Shown: positions 1-8,204 of the stretch, piece by piece
Position numbering within the stretch: the first letter of the stretch is position 1
Layout of the letters: each line of letters begins with the position of its first letter
NCBI GenBank assembly: GCA_964479465.1
Contig: CAYZMG010000029.1
Span: 1 to 49,068, forward strand
DNA from: CADCTB01 sp964479465
Lineage (GTDB): Bacteria > Actinomycetota > Acidimicrobiia > Acidimicrobiales > AC-14
Reading direction: 5' to 3'
Length of the DNA stretch: 49,068 bases
Position numbers and translations under genes: made by a program
Notes under the pieces: generated by a model
The model's database searches: none
What the model was told of the DNA's origin: nothing
The model's input: the letters and a program-made list of their open reading frames with translations, nothing else

Positions 1-560
1 GGCGCCAGGCACGTCAGCTCCTCGCCCTCGGTGATGCCCAGCCGCTTGACCGAGGCCGTCTCCTGCACCCGGTTCCAGGTCGCCTTCCATCGGGGCTCCA
101 GCGCCATCTCCTTCACGACAAGGGTCCCGCCCGGCGATACCAGCTCGGCGCACGAGCGCAGGAGCGACCGCTGGTCGTCCGCGGACAGCAGGTAGAGCAC
201 GTCGACGATGGCGATGCCGGCCCACGGCCCCTCGGGCAGCTCGGCGCCCTTCACCACCTCGAAGGACGCAGCCAGGCCGGCGTCGGCCGCCGTCCGGGCC
301 GCCGCCAGCTTGTCCTCGTCAACGTCGATCCCCACCACCGTGCGCTCAGGCGAGGTCAGGGCCAGGTACAGGGTGAGCAGCCCGTGGCCGCAGCCGACCT
401 CGAGGATGCGGCCGGCGGTGGGCAGCTGGGCGGCCACCGCGGGGAACGGGCACGTCGCCCACCGGACGGCCACGTGGGCCCGGTCGGTCAACGGCGCCCC
501 GCGGTAGAGCGCCAGGACCCGCCGGCGGGGCGAATCGGGCGCGAACCGCCCGTACGTCAC
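1..560 (-). CDS. Class I SAM-dependent methyltransferase, 3' part only (runs off the left edge)
   Basis: About 186 codons read from a GTG at 560 with no stop before the window edge, so the C-terminus is missing. The motif ILEVGCGHG, followed by an acidic residue at the end of the next strand (VVGIDVDEDK), is the classic SAM-binding motif I/II of class I methyltransferases. Further on, a strand-helix segment (DVLYLLSADDQ) and PGGTLVVKEM match motifs post-II and III. The start codon shares the sequence GTGA with the stop of the upstream deacetylase, so translation is probably coupled. The substrate cannot be read from the sequence. Context with a mannosyltransferase and a deacetylase suggests modification of a lipid-linked sugar or glycolipid, which is inference. 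Confidence 0.85.
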   Translation of the reverse strand, partial: MTYGRFAPDSPRRRVLALYRGAPLTDRAHVAVRWATCPFPAVAAQLPTAGRILEVGCGHGLLTLYLALTSPERTVVGIDVDEDKLAAARTAADAGLAASFEVVKGAELPEGPWAGIAIVDVLYLLSADDQRSLLRSCAELVSPGGTLVVKEMALEPRWKATWNRVQETASVKRLGITEGEELTCLA

Positions 561-1432
561 CTGGCGGAGGCCGCGAGGGGAAGGTCGGCGTAGGTGGCTA
601 GGGTGAAGCCGGCGTCGGCGACCGCCCGCTTGGCGACGGGGCCGACGAGCGCGGACAGCTCGTCCTCCCACTGGTAGCCCCACTGGTAGCGGGCCCGGTC
701 CTGGTCCTCACCTTCCCCCGGGTGCACGGTCAGCTCGGCGTTGGCGTGGCCGTGGGCGGCGAGGCGGGCCAGGACGGTCGGCAGACGCTGCTCGTCGAGG
801 TGGCCGGCGCACTCGATGCCCACGGCGTCGAGCGGGAAGGCCAGGCCGGCCCGTTTGGCCTGCCGGGCCAGGCGGGCACCGAGCACGGTGACCCCCAGGG
901 CCACCGGGTTGCGGGCCCGGAACCGGGGCACCCGTACCGCCGGGATGTCGTAGCGGGTGGCCAACTCGATCACCACCGAGCACACCGACGGCCACAGCTG
1001 GAGGTGCTGGTGAGCGTCAAGGTGGGTGATCGGGACTCCGAGCTCGGCCACCGTCTCAAGCTGGGCGGTGAACTCGAGCCGCAGCTCCTCGGCGTTGATG
1101 CGGCCGGTGACTGCCCGGGTGATGAACTCTCCGTAGGTCTCGCACAGGTGACCGCGCCGGCCCACCAGCGACGGGATCTCCCGGGCGCTGAGCAGCGGGG
1201 GGTCCTCCCCGACCGCTGCCAGGTGCACGCCGACCCCCAGCTCGTCCTCGCCCGCCAGCCACTTCGCCACCTTGGGGTACGCCGGCCCCAGGGGCATCGC
1301 CGAGGTGCTGGTGACGATACCCTCCCGGTGGGCGTGCAGGATGCCGCGCGAGATGCCCTCGGTGAGCCCGTAGTCATCGGCGTTGACGATCAACAACCGG
1401 GTCAAGGGGAGCGCGTCTCCTGTAGTCGTCAT
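557..1432 (-). CDS. YdjC/ChbG/HpnK-family carbohydrate deacetylase
   Basis: A 291-residue protein. The N-terminal LIVNADDYGLTEG contains the metal-binding DD pair of the YdjC family; HLDAHQHLQLWP supplies the conserved His residues, and a C-terminal LTVHPGE motif completes the site. Family members (ChbG, HpnK) remove acetyl groups from N-acetylated sugars using a divalent metal. Length is normal for the family and no signal peptide is present, so it acts in the cytoplasm. Both ends overlap neighbours by four bases (ATGA with the mannosyltransferase, GTGA with the methyltransferase), giving a tight three-gene operon. The likely substrate is an N-acetylhexosamine on a lipid carrier or glycoside; that assignment is inference from context. 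Confidence 0.85.
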   Translation of the reverse strand: MTTTGDALPLTRLLIVNADDYGLTEGISRGILHAHREGIVTSTSAMPLGPAYPKVAKWLAGEDELGVGVHLAAVGEDPPLLSAREIPSLVGRRGHLCETYGEFITRAVTGRINAEELRLEFTAQLETVAELGVPITHLDAHQHLQLWPSVCSVVIELATRYDIPAVRVPRFRARNPVALGVTVLGARLARQAKRAGLAFPLDAVGIECAGHLDEQRLPTVLARLAAHGHANAELTVHPGEGEDQDRARYQWGYQWEDELSALVGPVAKRAVADAGFTLATYADLPLAASAR

Positions 1433-2628
1433 GAGAGGTAGTACCCGGTGCCGAAGATGGCAGTCAGGGCCACCAACCCGACCCCGCCAGCAGAAATGTA
1501 CAGCCGGCGCAGCCCCGGCCGCTCATTCAGCGCCTCTCCGAGCACGGCGAAGCAGGGGAACGCGGCCAGCAGGTAGCGGGCCATGCCGAAGAAGTTCTTG
1601 GTCGACAGTGCGGACACACCGATCAGCAGGGCGGCGTAGATGCCGTAGCCGGCGCCGAACCGGCGGAACACCCGGGGCAGCAGGCAGGCGCCGGCGAGGG
1701 TGAGCACCGGGTGGGCGATGTACAGGAGCCACGCCCCGGGACTGCGCAGGTCGGTGATGTCACGGAAGAACTGGAACTTCAGCCAGGTCTCCGGCCCCGC
1801 CCCCTGGTCCCAGGCCGCCTGGGCGCTGGCGAAGGCGAAGGGGTCGCCGAAGCGGGCCCACAGGTAGCCGCACCACGCCACCAGCCCGAGGACCGAGAGC
1901 AGCACGCCGGCGTCGGCCGGACGGGCCTTGCGCCAGTCGATCCAGCCCCCGCCGGCCGGCCGCAGCGCCCCCCGCCGCTCCAGGGCCCGCACGGCCAGGC
2001 CCACCACGAGGACGATGCCCACCGGCCGGGCGGCGGTGGCCACCGCTCCGGCCAGGCCGGCGAGCACCGGCCGGTCGTCGTCGAGGAGGAGGAAGGCGCC
2101 CAGGATGGCGGCGACGAACAGGGCGTCGGCGTACACCACGCCGTAGAGGAAGAAGGCGTACGGGAAGAGCAGGAACGCCAGCAGTGCGGTCCACGCCGCA
2201 GTCGGCGACAGCCGGGAACGCAGCCACCGGGCGAAGAGCACAGCCACGCCGAGACCGGCCAGGAACGTGACCGCGATGCCGGCCAGGTACGGGTCGTCCA
2301 CCAACACCCGGAACGCCCGGACGACCAGCGCGTAGGCCGGGAAGAACGCCACCGTCGACTGCTGGCCGGCGGCGTAGGAGTAGCCCTCGGAGGCGATCCG
2401 GTGGTACCAGCCCGAGTCCCACTGGGCCCACCCGGCCAGCCAGTCGGGACCGGTGAAAGCCGGCGCCAGCCGCAGCCCGGACGCTTCGGGGAGGCGGGGG
2501 GCGACCACGCCCATGACCAGGTACAGCACGGCGGCGGTAGCCAGGAAGGCCGCCACCGCGTGCCAGGCGCGGGGACCGCCGGGGCCCGAGCGAAGGATGC
2601 GGGCGGGGGCAGGTCGGTTGGAGAGCAT
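1429..2628 (-). CDS. GT-C fold membrane mannosyltransferase (PIG-V-like)
   Basis: A 399-residue protein with many hydrophobic segments. Directly after the first membrane helix comes the motif WAQWDSGWYHRIASEGY, the WD...W..IA..GY signature of PIG-V-like, polyprenyl-phosphate-sugar-dependent glycosyltransferases. FFPAYALVVR and FLLFPYAFFLYGVVYAD also fit this family. The enzyme would transfer a sugar, probably mannose, from a lipid-linked donor on the outer face of the membrane. It is the first gene of the operon with the deacetylase and methyltransferase. No convincing Shine-Dalgarno is seen; a weak -10-like TAGAAC lies at 2638-2643. Family membership is clear, donor and acceptor are not. Confidence 0.85.
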   Translation of the reverse strand: MLSNRPAPARILRSGPGGPRAWHAVAAFLATAAVLYLVMGVVAPRLPEASGLRLAPAFTGPDWLAGWAQWDSGWYHRIASEGYSYAAGQQSTVAFFPAYALVVRAFRVLVDDPYLAGIAVTFLAGLGVAVLFARWLRSRLSPTAAWTALLAFLLFPYAFFLYGVVYADALFVAAILGAFLLLDDDRPVLAGLAGAVATAARPVGIVLVVGLAVRALERRGALRPAGGGWIDWRKARPADAGVLLSVLGLVAWCGYLWARFGDPFAFASAQAAWDQGAGPETWLKFQFFRDITDLRSPGAWLLYIAHPVLTLAGACLLPRVFRRFGAGYGIYAALLIGVSALSTKNFFGMARYLLAAFPCFAVLGEALNERPGLRRLYISAGGVGLVALTAIFGTGYYLS

Positions 2629-2788
2629 CCGTCCAGGGTTCTACGGCCGCAGGTCGCCGACCGGCCGGAACCTACCACGGAGGGCCTCCGGCGTTGGGGC
2701 TCCGTTGATCTTTTTTCGGTGACGGCCCGTACCCCCCTGACCGCTGAGGGCGTTTACAAGCTTGAACCAACTCACTCGGGAGAAGCAC

Positions 2789-3361
2789 ATGCTGGTCAAC
2801 ACCTTCCTCGCCAGCCTGGCCGCCAAGCTGGCCATGGCCACGGGCCTGGCCGTCGCGAGTGTCACCGCCGCCGGCGCCGCCGGCGTGCTACCCGAACCGG
2901 CTCAGAAGGCGGTCGCCTCCGTGGTCGAGGCCACCACCCCGTTCGCCCTCCCCGACCCCACGGGCGACTTGGTGGTGGACGAGGCGGTGGACGAGGTGAT
3001 CGACGACGACGGCGTCACCACGACCACGCTGGGCAGCGTGATCACCCTCGCCGGTGCCGACGCTGCCGACGAGGGCACCACCGACGGCGCGCGCAAGGAG
3101 AACCATGGCCTCTGCGTGTCCACCGTCGCCAAGAACACCCCCGGCGGCCCGGAGAAGGGCAAGACCGTCTCCTCGGTCGCCCGCAGCGACTGCGGCAAGA
3201 CGTCCACCAGCGTCGCCCCGACCACCACCTCGTCCACCACGGTGACCACCCTCGCCTCGACGACCACGACGGTGGCCGGGATCGCACCGAGCAGCGCCAG
3301 CAGCGGCAGGGGCAACAGCAACTCCGCGAACAGCGGCAAGGGAAACTCCGGCAAGAACTAG
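2789..3361 (+). CDS. Small secreted Thr/Val-rich protein of unknown function
   Basis: I take the ATG at 2789 as start because GGGAGAAG (2778-2785) stands at the right distance; an upstream in-frame TTG at 2762 has no ribosome site. The 190-residue product starts with a hydrophobic, Ala-rich segment resembling a signal peptide (MLVNTFLASLAAKLAMATG...), then an acidic stretch (VVDEAVDEVIDDDG), a middle part with two cysteines, a Thr/Ser-rich linker, and a C-terminal tail rich in Gly, Asn, Ser and Lys (GNSNSANSGKGNSGKN). It looks like an exported, partly disordered protein. I do not recognise a domain. It stands alone between divergent and convergent neighbours. Confidence 0.7.
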   Translation: MLVNTFLASLAAKLAMATGLAVASVTAAGAAGVLPEPAQKAVASVVEATTPFALPDPTGDLVVDEAVDEVIDDDGVTTTTLGSVITLAGADAADEGTTDGARKENHGLCVSTVAKNTPGGPEKGKTVSSVARSDCGKTSTSVAPTTTSSTTVTTLASTTTTVAGIAPSSASSGRGNSNSANSGKGNSGKN

Positions 3362-3396
3362 GCCCACCCCTTTCTGCGGGGCCCCAGCTGACAATG

Positions 3397-4158
3397 TCAC
3401 CTGGCCGCGGCGATGAGCGCCTGCAGCGGCTCCAGGTCGAACGGCGGACCCGCGCCCAGGATGAGGTGCTGGGCGCCGGCGTCGAGGTAGGCATCGACAT
3501 TGCGGATGTCGCGATGGTCCAGGATCATCACCGTGCGCTCGATCTCGACGGGGTCGCGCCCGACGCGTGCGCACCAGTCGTCGAGCACTTTGTTCTTGGC
3601 CGCGAACGCCTCGGCCGGGCCGAAGGTGTTCCACATGTCGGCGTAGGTGGCGACGAGGCGGAGGGTGACCTTCTCGCCGGCGCCGCCGACCAGGATCGGC
3701 AGGTCGCCCAGCGGCGGCGGGCTCAGGCGGTCCAGCCGGGCCCGGATGCGCTTCAGCGAGGCCTCGAGCGCCTTGAGCCGGCTGGCCGGCGTGCCGAAGT
3801 CGTAGCCGTACTCCTCGAAGTCCCGTTGGAACCAGCCGGCGCCGATGCCCAGGATGGCCCGCCCGCCACTTAAGTGGTCGATGGTGCGGGCCATGTCGGC
3901 CAGCAGATCGGGGTTGCGGTAGGGGTTCCCGGTGACGAGCATGCCGAGTTGGGCCCGCTCGGTGTCGACGGCCATAGCGGCCAGCAGCGACCAACCCTCG
4001 AACGTGGTCGCGCCGGGGTCGCCGTAGATCGGGAAGAAGTGGTCCCAGGGCCAGATGCTGTCGACGCCCATGCGGTCCGCGTCCTGCCACATCTGCCGCA
4101 GCTCGGCGATCGTGGAGTTCTGCTGGAAGAAGTGGTACCCGACCTTGAAGCGCCCCAT
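3397..4158 (-). CDS. LLM-class (luciferase-like) oxidoreductase, probably F420-dependent
   Basis: A 253-residue TIM-barrel protein of the luciferase-like monooxygenase family. Motifs seen: VGYHFFQQNSTIAELRQM at the first strand and helix, WPWDHFFPIYG, LGMLVTGNPYRNPDLLADMARTID (split across the strand-helix unit typical of the family), and SGGRAILGIGAGW, the most diagnostic. In actinobacteria such proteins usually use cofactor F420 rather than FMN, so F420 dependence is family knowledge, not proven here. The substrate is unknown. A TACCGT box (4167-4172) ends eight bases before the ATG, pointing to a leaderless transcript. The gene converges on the small secreted protein and is divergent from the protease. 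Confidence 0.9.
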   Translation of the reverse strand: MGRFKVGYHFFQQNSTIAELRQMWQDADRMGVDSIWPWDHFFPIYGDPGATTFEGWSLLAAMAVDTERAQLGMLVTGNPYRNPDLLADMARTIDHLSGGRAILGIGAGWFQRDFEEYGYDFGTPASRLKALEASLKRIRARLDRLSPPPLGDLPILVGGAGEKVTLRLVATYADMWNTFGPAEAFAAKNKVLDDWCARVGRDPVEIERTVMILDHRDIRNVDAYLDAGAQHLILGAGPPFDLEPLQALIAAAR

Positions 4159-4166
4159 GGCCCGCG

Positions 4167-4172
4167 ACGGTA
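4167..4172 (-). promoter_or_regulatory. Candidate -10 box (TACCGT) for a leaderless LLM oxidoreductase transcript
   Basis: On the minus strand TACCGT matches the actinobacterial -10 pattern TANNNT and ends eight bases before the ATG at 4158, so transcription would begin at or next to the start codon. No Shine-Dalgarno is present. No clear -35 was identified. Confidence 0.4.
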
Positions 4173-4261
4173 GTCAGCCGGTCCAGGGCGTGAGGGCGCG
4201 AAGTCCACATCGAACATTGCTTCGCTACCCTTCCAGCAATCGTGCGGAGTGGAGGTCGATC

Positions 4262-5074
4262 GTGTCATTCAACATGCGTCGCCGGGCCGGAGCAGCCGTC
4301 GTCGCCCTGGCACTGGCCTTCCCGACGGTTGCCGTCGCCGCCGGCCCCGCCCACGCCGCGCCGGGCCGGGCCACTCCGGTGGCGGCGCCGGCGTCGGATC
4401 TCCTCGTGCTGCTCGGCGACCTGCTGGCGCGGCTGCTCCCGGTGCCGGTGCCGGCGCCGGCGCCCGGGGCCCCACCTGCCGTCAGCCAGGTGGCCGCGTC
4501 CACCGTCAGGGTGAGTGGGGTGGCCTGCGGGCGGCGCCTCTTCGGCAGCGGGTTCTCGCCGGCGCCGGACACCATCGTGACCAACGCCCACGTCGTCGCC
4601 GGCACCCGCGGCGCCGAGGTGCTCCGCCCCGACGGGAGGACGTTGGCAGCCACGGTCGTGGCCTTCGACCCGGCGCGCGACCTCGCTGTCCTCGCCGTCC
4701 CCGGCCTCGGCCAGCCCTCGCTGCCGCTCGGCACCGCCGTGGTCGGGGAGAACGACGCCGTGTACGGCCACCCGTTCGGCCGGGCCGCCCTGGAGGTGTC
4801 TCCGGCCCAGGTCCTGCGCCGGGTCACCGTCGACGCCGGCGACATCTACGACCGGGCCTCGATCCCCCGCCAGATCCTCGTGCTCGGCGCCAATCTCGAC
4901 CCGGGGGACTCTGGCGGGGCGCTCGTCAACAGCGCCGGCCAGGTGGTCGGCGTCGCCTTCGCGGTGTCCAACCTGCGCCGTGGCACCGCGTTCGCCGTCG
5001 CCGTCGAGGAGTTGGCGCCCGTGCTGGCCCGACCGCGGTCGGGCCCAGTGGGCACCGGCCCCTGCCTGCGCTGA
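4262..5074 (+). CDS. Secreted trypsin-like serine protease (MarP-like protease domain)
   Basis: Start chosen at GTG 4262 because GGAGG lies at 4251-4255 and a signal peptide follows at once (MRRRAGAAVVALALAFPTVA...AHA). The 270-residue product has a chymotrypsin-fold protease domain with an intact triad: His in TNAHVVAG, Asp in DPARDLAVL and Ser in DPGDSGGAL. The motif VYGHPFGR and the C-terminal FAVAVEELAPVL resemble the periplasmic domain of MarP/Rv3671c-type proteases. Unlike MarP, it lacks the four N-terminal membrane helices (CvpA-like region) and has only a signal peptide plus a short Pro-rich linker, so it is probably released or wall-associated. The substrate is unknown. Confidence 0.88.
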   Translation: MSFNMRRRAGAAVVALALAFPTVAVAAGPAHAAPGRATPVAAPASDLLVLLGDLLARLLPVPVPAPAPGAPPAVSQVAASTVRVSGVACGRRLFGSGFSPAPDTIVTNAHVVAGTRGAEVLRPDGRTLAATVVAFDPARDLAVLAVPGLGQPSLPLGTAVVGENDAVYGHPFGRAALEVSPAQVLRRVTVDAGDIYDRASIPRQILVLGANLDPGDSGGALVNSAGQVVGVAFAVSNLRRGTAFAVAVEELAPVLARPRSGPVGTGPCLR

Positions 5075-5075
5075 G

Positions 5076-6224
5076 CTACCCGCCCGGCCGGCGCGGGAGG
5101 AAGTGCTTGCCCAGGGTCTCCTCCTGCTGCTGGTAGGAGGAGCCGATGCCCCGCCCGTAGAGCGTCGCCGGCTCGGCCAGCATGCGCTCGAAGGTGAGCT
5201 TGCAGACCCGCTGGCCGTGCTCGATCATGAAGGGCACGTCGTGGGCCCGCACCTCCAGCGCCGCCCGTGAGCCCCGGAACTCACCCGCGCCGTCGTAGCC
5301 GAAGCCCGGGTCGAAGAAGCCGGCGTAGTGGGTGCGCAGTTCCCCGGAGGTCGGGTCGTAGGCCATCATCTCGGCGGCCAGGTCCGGCGGGATCGTCACC
5401 GACTCCTCGGACATCAGCAGGTAGAAGCGCTGGGGCGTGAGCACGATGCGGTCGCCCTCCTCGCCTTTGACGTGCTCCCAGTAGGCGTCGGGGTCGAGAC
5501 CGCGGAGGCGGGTCATGTCCAGCAGTGGGGCGTTGTCGCGGGCCCGGTAGCCCACCCGCCCCGACGAGTCACCCCGCAGGTCCAGGCTCAGGAACAGCCC
5601 GTCGTCGATGGCCAGCTCGTCGCCGGCCACCGGCTCACCGTGGCGGAACAGCAGGGGCTGTAGGGCGTGGAAGCGCCGCAGCTCGTCGTCGGACAGCTCG
5701 GGGCGACCGACCGAGAGCCGGAGCTGGTTGAGGCTCAGGTCCTCACGCACCCGGATGGCGAAGGAGAGGGGGACGACCTCGAGGTACAGGTTGCCGGTAT
5801 AGCCGTCGGCCACCTCGTCGAAGCGGTCGCTGCCGTCGGTGATGATCCGGGTGAAGACATCGAGGCGGCCGGTGGAGCTCTTCGGGTTGGCCTTGCCACC
5901 CACGTTGGCCGGCAGGGCCAGCCGCTCCTTCAGGGGGATCAGGTAGGGACGGTTGGTCTCGAGCACTGCGCCCTCGCGATGGAGGTCGAGCTCGTCGATC
6001 ACGAAGTCCTTGAGCCGGTCGGCCACCGAGTGGCGTCCGGGCAGGAAGCTGCACCGGATCCGGTAGGCGACCTCGCCGAGGCGCAGGTCCAGGCTGGCGG
6101 GCTGGATGTTCTCCCGGGGGATGGTGAAGCCGCCGGCCGAGATCACCCCGCCGTCAATGGCCGCAGCGAGGTACTGACTGGGGAGGACGCCCTCCTTGCC
6201 GGGCGGCAGCATCGCAGGGAGCAC
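5076..6224 (-). CDS. dcd: 2'-deoxycytidine 5'-triphosphate deaminase (long DCD family)
   Basis: A 382-residue protein of the long, two-domain dCTP deaminase family rather than the usual 190-residue trimeric Dcd. Recognisable parts: IQPASLDLRLGEVAYRIR, the dUTPase-fold core KANPKSSTGRLDVFTRII with the conserved Ser/Arg, and a second copy of the fold near the C-terminus (PTSGELRTHYAGFFDPGFG, then RAALEVRAHDVPF). The enzyme deaminates dCTP to dUTP on the route to dTTP. Start is GTG 6224, with ATG 6212 as an alternative; neither has a strong ribosome site. It follows the penicillin-binding protein by nine bases and is probably co-transcribed with it. Confidence 0.87.
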   Translation of the reverse strand: MLPAMLPPGKEGVLPSQYLAAAIDGGVISAGGFTIPRENIQPASLDLRLGEVAYRIRCSFLPGRHSVADRLKDFVIDELDLHREGAVLETNRPYLIPLKERLALPANVGGKANPKSSTGRLDVFTRIITDGSDRFDEVADGYTGNLYLEVVPLSFAIRVREDLSLNQLRLSVGRPELSDDELRRFHALQPLLFRHGEPVAGDELAIDDGLFLSLDLRGDSSGRVGYRARDNAPLLDMTRLRGLDPDAYWEHVKGEEGDRIVLTPQRFYLLMSEESVTIPPDLAAEMMAYDPTSGELRTHYAGFFDPGFGYDGAGEFRGSRAALEVRAHDVPFMIEHGQRVCKLTFERMLAEPATLYGRGIGSSYQQQEETLGKHFLPRRPGG

Positions 6225-6233
6225 GGGTGAATC

Positions 6234-8117
6234 TTACGGGGCGGCGGCCAGGAACCGGGAGGCCAGGGGCGCCGCCACCCGCCCGCCGACGCCCCCGCCC
6301 TCGACCAGGACCGCGAACGCAAGCGATCCCCGGTAGCCGATGAACCAGGCGTGGGTGCGGTTCGGGTCGGGCCCCCCGATCTCGGCGGTGCCGGTCTTGC
6401 CCCCGATCTGCTGGCCGGCGACCGCAGCGGCCGCGCCGCTGCCGGTGCGCACCACCTCCGCCGTCAGCTCCTTGAGGGTAGCGGCGGTGGCCGGGTCGAG
6501 GAGCGTGGTGGGCGCCTGGGCCTTGTCGGTCAGCAGCCGGGGCGCCCGCCAGCCGCCCGAGGCCACGGCCGCGGCGACGGTGGCCATGTGCAGCGGGCTG
6601 GCCTCCACCCGGCCCTGGCCGATCGCCTGCGACGCCCGCTCGGCGACGTCCTTGGGCGTCGGGAACGTCGCCCCCTCCGTCGGCAGGCCGAGGTCATAGT
6701 CGGCGCCGAACCCGAACGTGGTGGCGGCAGTGGCGAGGGCGGCGTCGGCCAGGTTGGCCGAGAGGGTGACGAAGGCCGTGTTGCACGATTGGGCGAAGGC
6801 CGTCCGGAAGGTCGTGCCCCCGAGGGATCCGCCCTCGAAGTTCCTGAACCCCTGGCCGCCCACGGTGGCATCCGCCGGGCAGCCGACCGCCGTCTCCGGC
6901 CGGGTGCCGGCGCCGAGGAGGGCGGCGGTCGTGACGACCTTGAACGTCGATCCCGGCGGGTACTGGCCGGCGAGGGCCCGGTTGAAGGGCTGGTCGAACG
7001 GGCGGCTCACGACGGCCCGCACGTCGCCGGTGGCGGCGTCGAGGGCCACCAGCGCGGCGGGAGCGGTGACGCCGGCCAGCGCCTGCTCGGCCGCCTCCTG
7101 GGTCTGGCGGTCGAGGGTCGTCCCCACCGGCTGCGGCGGTGTTCCCGTGAACTGGAACAGCGGCGTGACCGGCTCGTCGGTGGCCATGTCGACCGTGCGC
7201 ACCTCGCCCGAGGGCGTGCCGGCCAGCTGGCGCTCGAAGGCGGCCTCCAACCCGGAGAGGCCGACCTTGTCACCGACGAGGTAGGGCGCCCCGAGGTCGG
7301 CCAGCCGTTCAGCCGTCACCTCGTCGTAACGGCCGAGGATATGGAGGGCGAAGTTCTCCGCCACCGGGAGCCGACCGGTTGTGCGCTGGAAGAACACGCC
7401 GGGAACCGGCTCCAGGATCGGGCGCACCTGGGCGAAGCGGTCGGGTCGGATACGGGCCACGGCGACGAAGTGGTCGGGACGCACCCCGGGGGCGTTCAAG
7501 GCGGCGGTGACTGCCGCCGGCTCGACACCGACCTGCTGGCGGAGGATCGCCTGCACCTGGGCCAGGTCCCGGATGCGCTCGGGCTGGAGGCCGATGTCGA
7601 CAACCTCGCCGGCGGCCACCAGCGCCGCCCCGTCGACACCAGTGATCGGCGCCCGGACCGCCCACGACCGCGTGCGGCCGAGTCGTTGACCGGCGCCGAG
7701 TGCTGGGTGCAGGGCGGCGGGCGACCACACCAGCTGCCACTTCCCATCCGGGCGGCGAAGCTCCAGCGTGCCGTCGTAGGTCCAGGTGCCCAGCCCGGCC
7801 AGGTCGACCTCGGCGGCGTAGGAGGCGATCGCATTCTCGCCCTCCCTGCGCAACCCGACCCGCTGGAAGCGGGCGGCGGTGATCCGCAGGTCGTCACGCA
7901 TGGCCGTCACCGCCTCCGCCATCTCCGGCGGCGGCGCTTCGGTGAGCCGCTGCATGGCCTCGACGTCGAAGCGCTCCCACGCGTCCAGGTAGGCGGCGAG
8001 CTCCCGCGACGGCAGCGCCGGCTTGCGGTTGAGGAGGACCCAGCCGGCGCCGGCCGCGCCCGCGACGACCGCAACGACCACGCCAATGACGACCGCCCGC
8101 CGCCTCAGGACTCCCAC
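6234..8117 (-). CDS. Class B penicillin-binding protein (transpeptidase) with NTF2-like N-terminal domain
   Basis: Product of about 627 residues: one N-terminal membrane anchor, an NTF2-like MecA-N-type domain (about residues 35-145), a PBP dimerisation domain (about 150-310) and a transpeptidase domain. All three active-site motifs are present: STFK near 390, SCN near 444 (in AQSCNTAF) and KTGTAE near the C-terminus. It would cross-link peptidoglycan on the outer membrane face. I prefer GTG 8117 over TTG 8126 because TACGAT (8126-8131) ends eight bases before it, giving a leaderless start. The MecA-N domain is typical of PBP2a-like and actinobacterial PBPs and does not by itself imply resistance. 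Confidence 0.9.
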   Translation of the reverse strand: MGVLRRRAVVIGVVVAVVAGAAGAGWVLLNRKPALPSRELAAYLDAWERFDVEAMQRLTEAPPPEMAEAVTAMRDDLRITAARFQRVGLRREGENAIASYAAEVDLAGLGTWTYDGTLELRRPDGKWQLVWSPAALHPALGAGQRLGRTRSWAVRAPITGVDGAALVAAGEVVDIGLQPERIRDLAQVQAILRQQVGVEPAAVTAALNAPGVRPDHFVAVARIRPDRFAQVRPILEPVPGVFFQRTTGRLPVAENFALHILGRYDEVTAERLADLGAPYLVGDKVGLSGLEAAFERQLAGTPSGEVRTVDMATDEPVTPLFQFTGTPPQPVGTTLDRQTQEAAEQALAGVTAPAALVALDAATGDVRAVVSRPFDQPFNRALAGQYPPGSTFKVVTTAALLGAGTRPETAVGCPADATVGGQGFRNFEGGSLGGTTFRTAFAQSCNTAFVTLSANLADAALATAATTFGFGADYDLGLPTEGATFPTPKDVAERASQAIGQGRVEASPLHMATVAAAVASGGWRAPRLLTDKAQAPTTLLDPATAATLKELTAEVVRTGSGAAAAVAGQQIGGKTGTAEIGGPDPNRTHAWFIGYRGSLAFAVLVEGGGVGGRVAAPLASRFLAAAP

Positions 8118-8125
8118 CGCCCGCA

Positions 8126-8131
8126 ATCGTA
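8126..8131 (-). promoter_or_regulatory. Candidate -10 box (TACGAT) for the penicillin-binding protein operon
   Basis: TACGAT on the minus strand fits TANNNT and ends eight bases before GTG 8117. This spacing favours a leaderless message and decides the start codon over the TTG at 8126, which lies inside the box. No -35 was assigned. Confidence 0.4.
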
Positions 8132-8204
8132 TGACTCGGCGCGTGGCCGTGCGCCGGCGGCCTCACCAACTACCATGTTCGGAGCCCGGCGAAAGGGATG
8201 GCCG

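Noticed and set aside
722..1441. Plus-strand frame opposite the YdjC-type deacetylase
   Set aside because: The minus strand encodes conserved family motifs; the plus frame has none.
1711..3873. A very long open frame (720 codons) on the plus strand opposite the mannosyltransferase
   Set aside because: Its composition (runs of Gly, Arg, Pro, Gln) and lack of any motif mark it as a shadow of the minus-strand gene in GC-rich DNA; it also runs through the promoter and other genes.
6234..8117. Methicillin-resistance PBP2a (mecA-like)
   Set aside because: The MecA-N-like domain is widespread in ordinary actinobacterial PBPs; no linked regulators.
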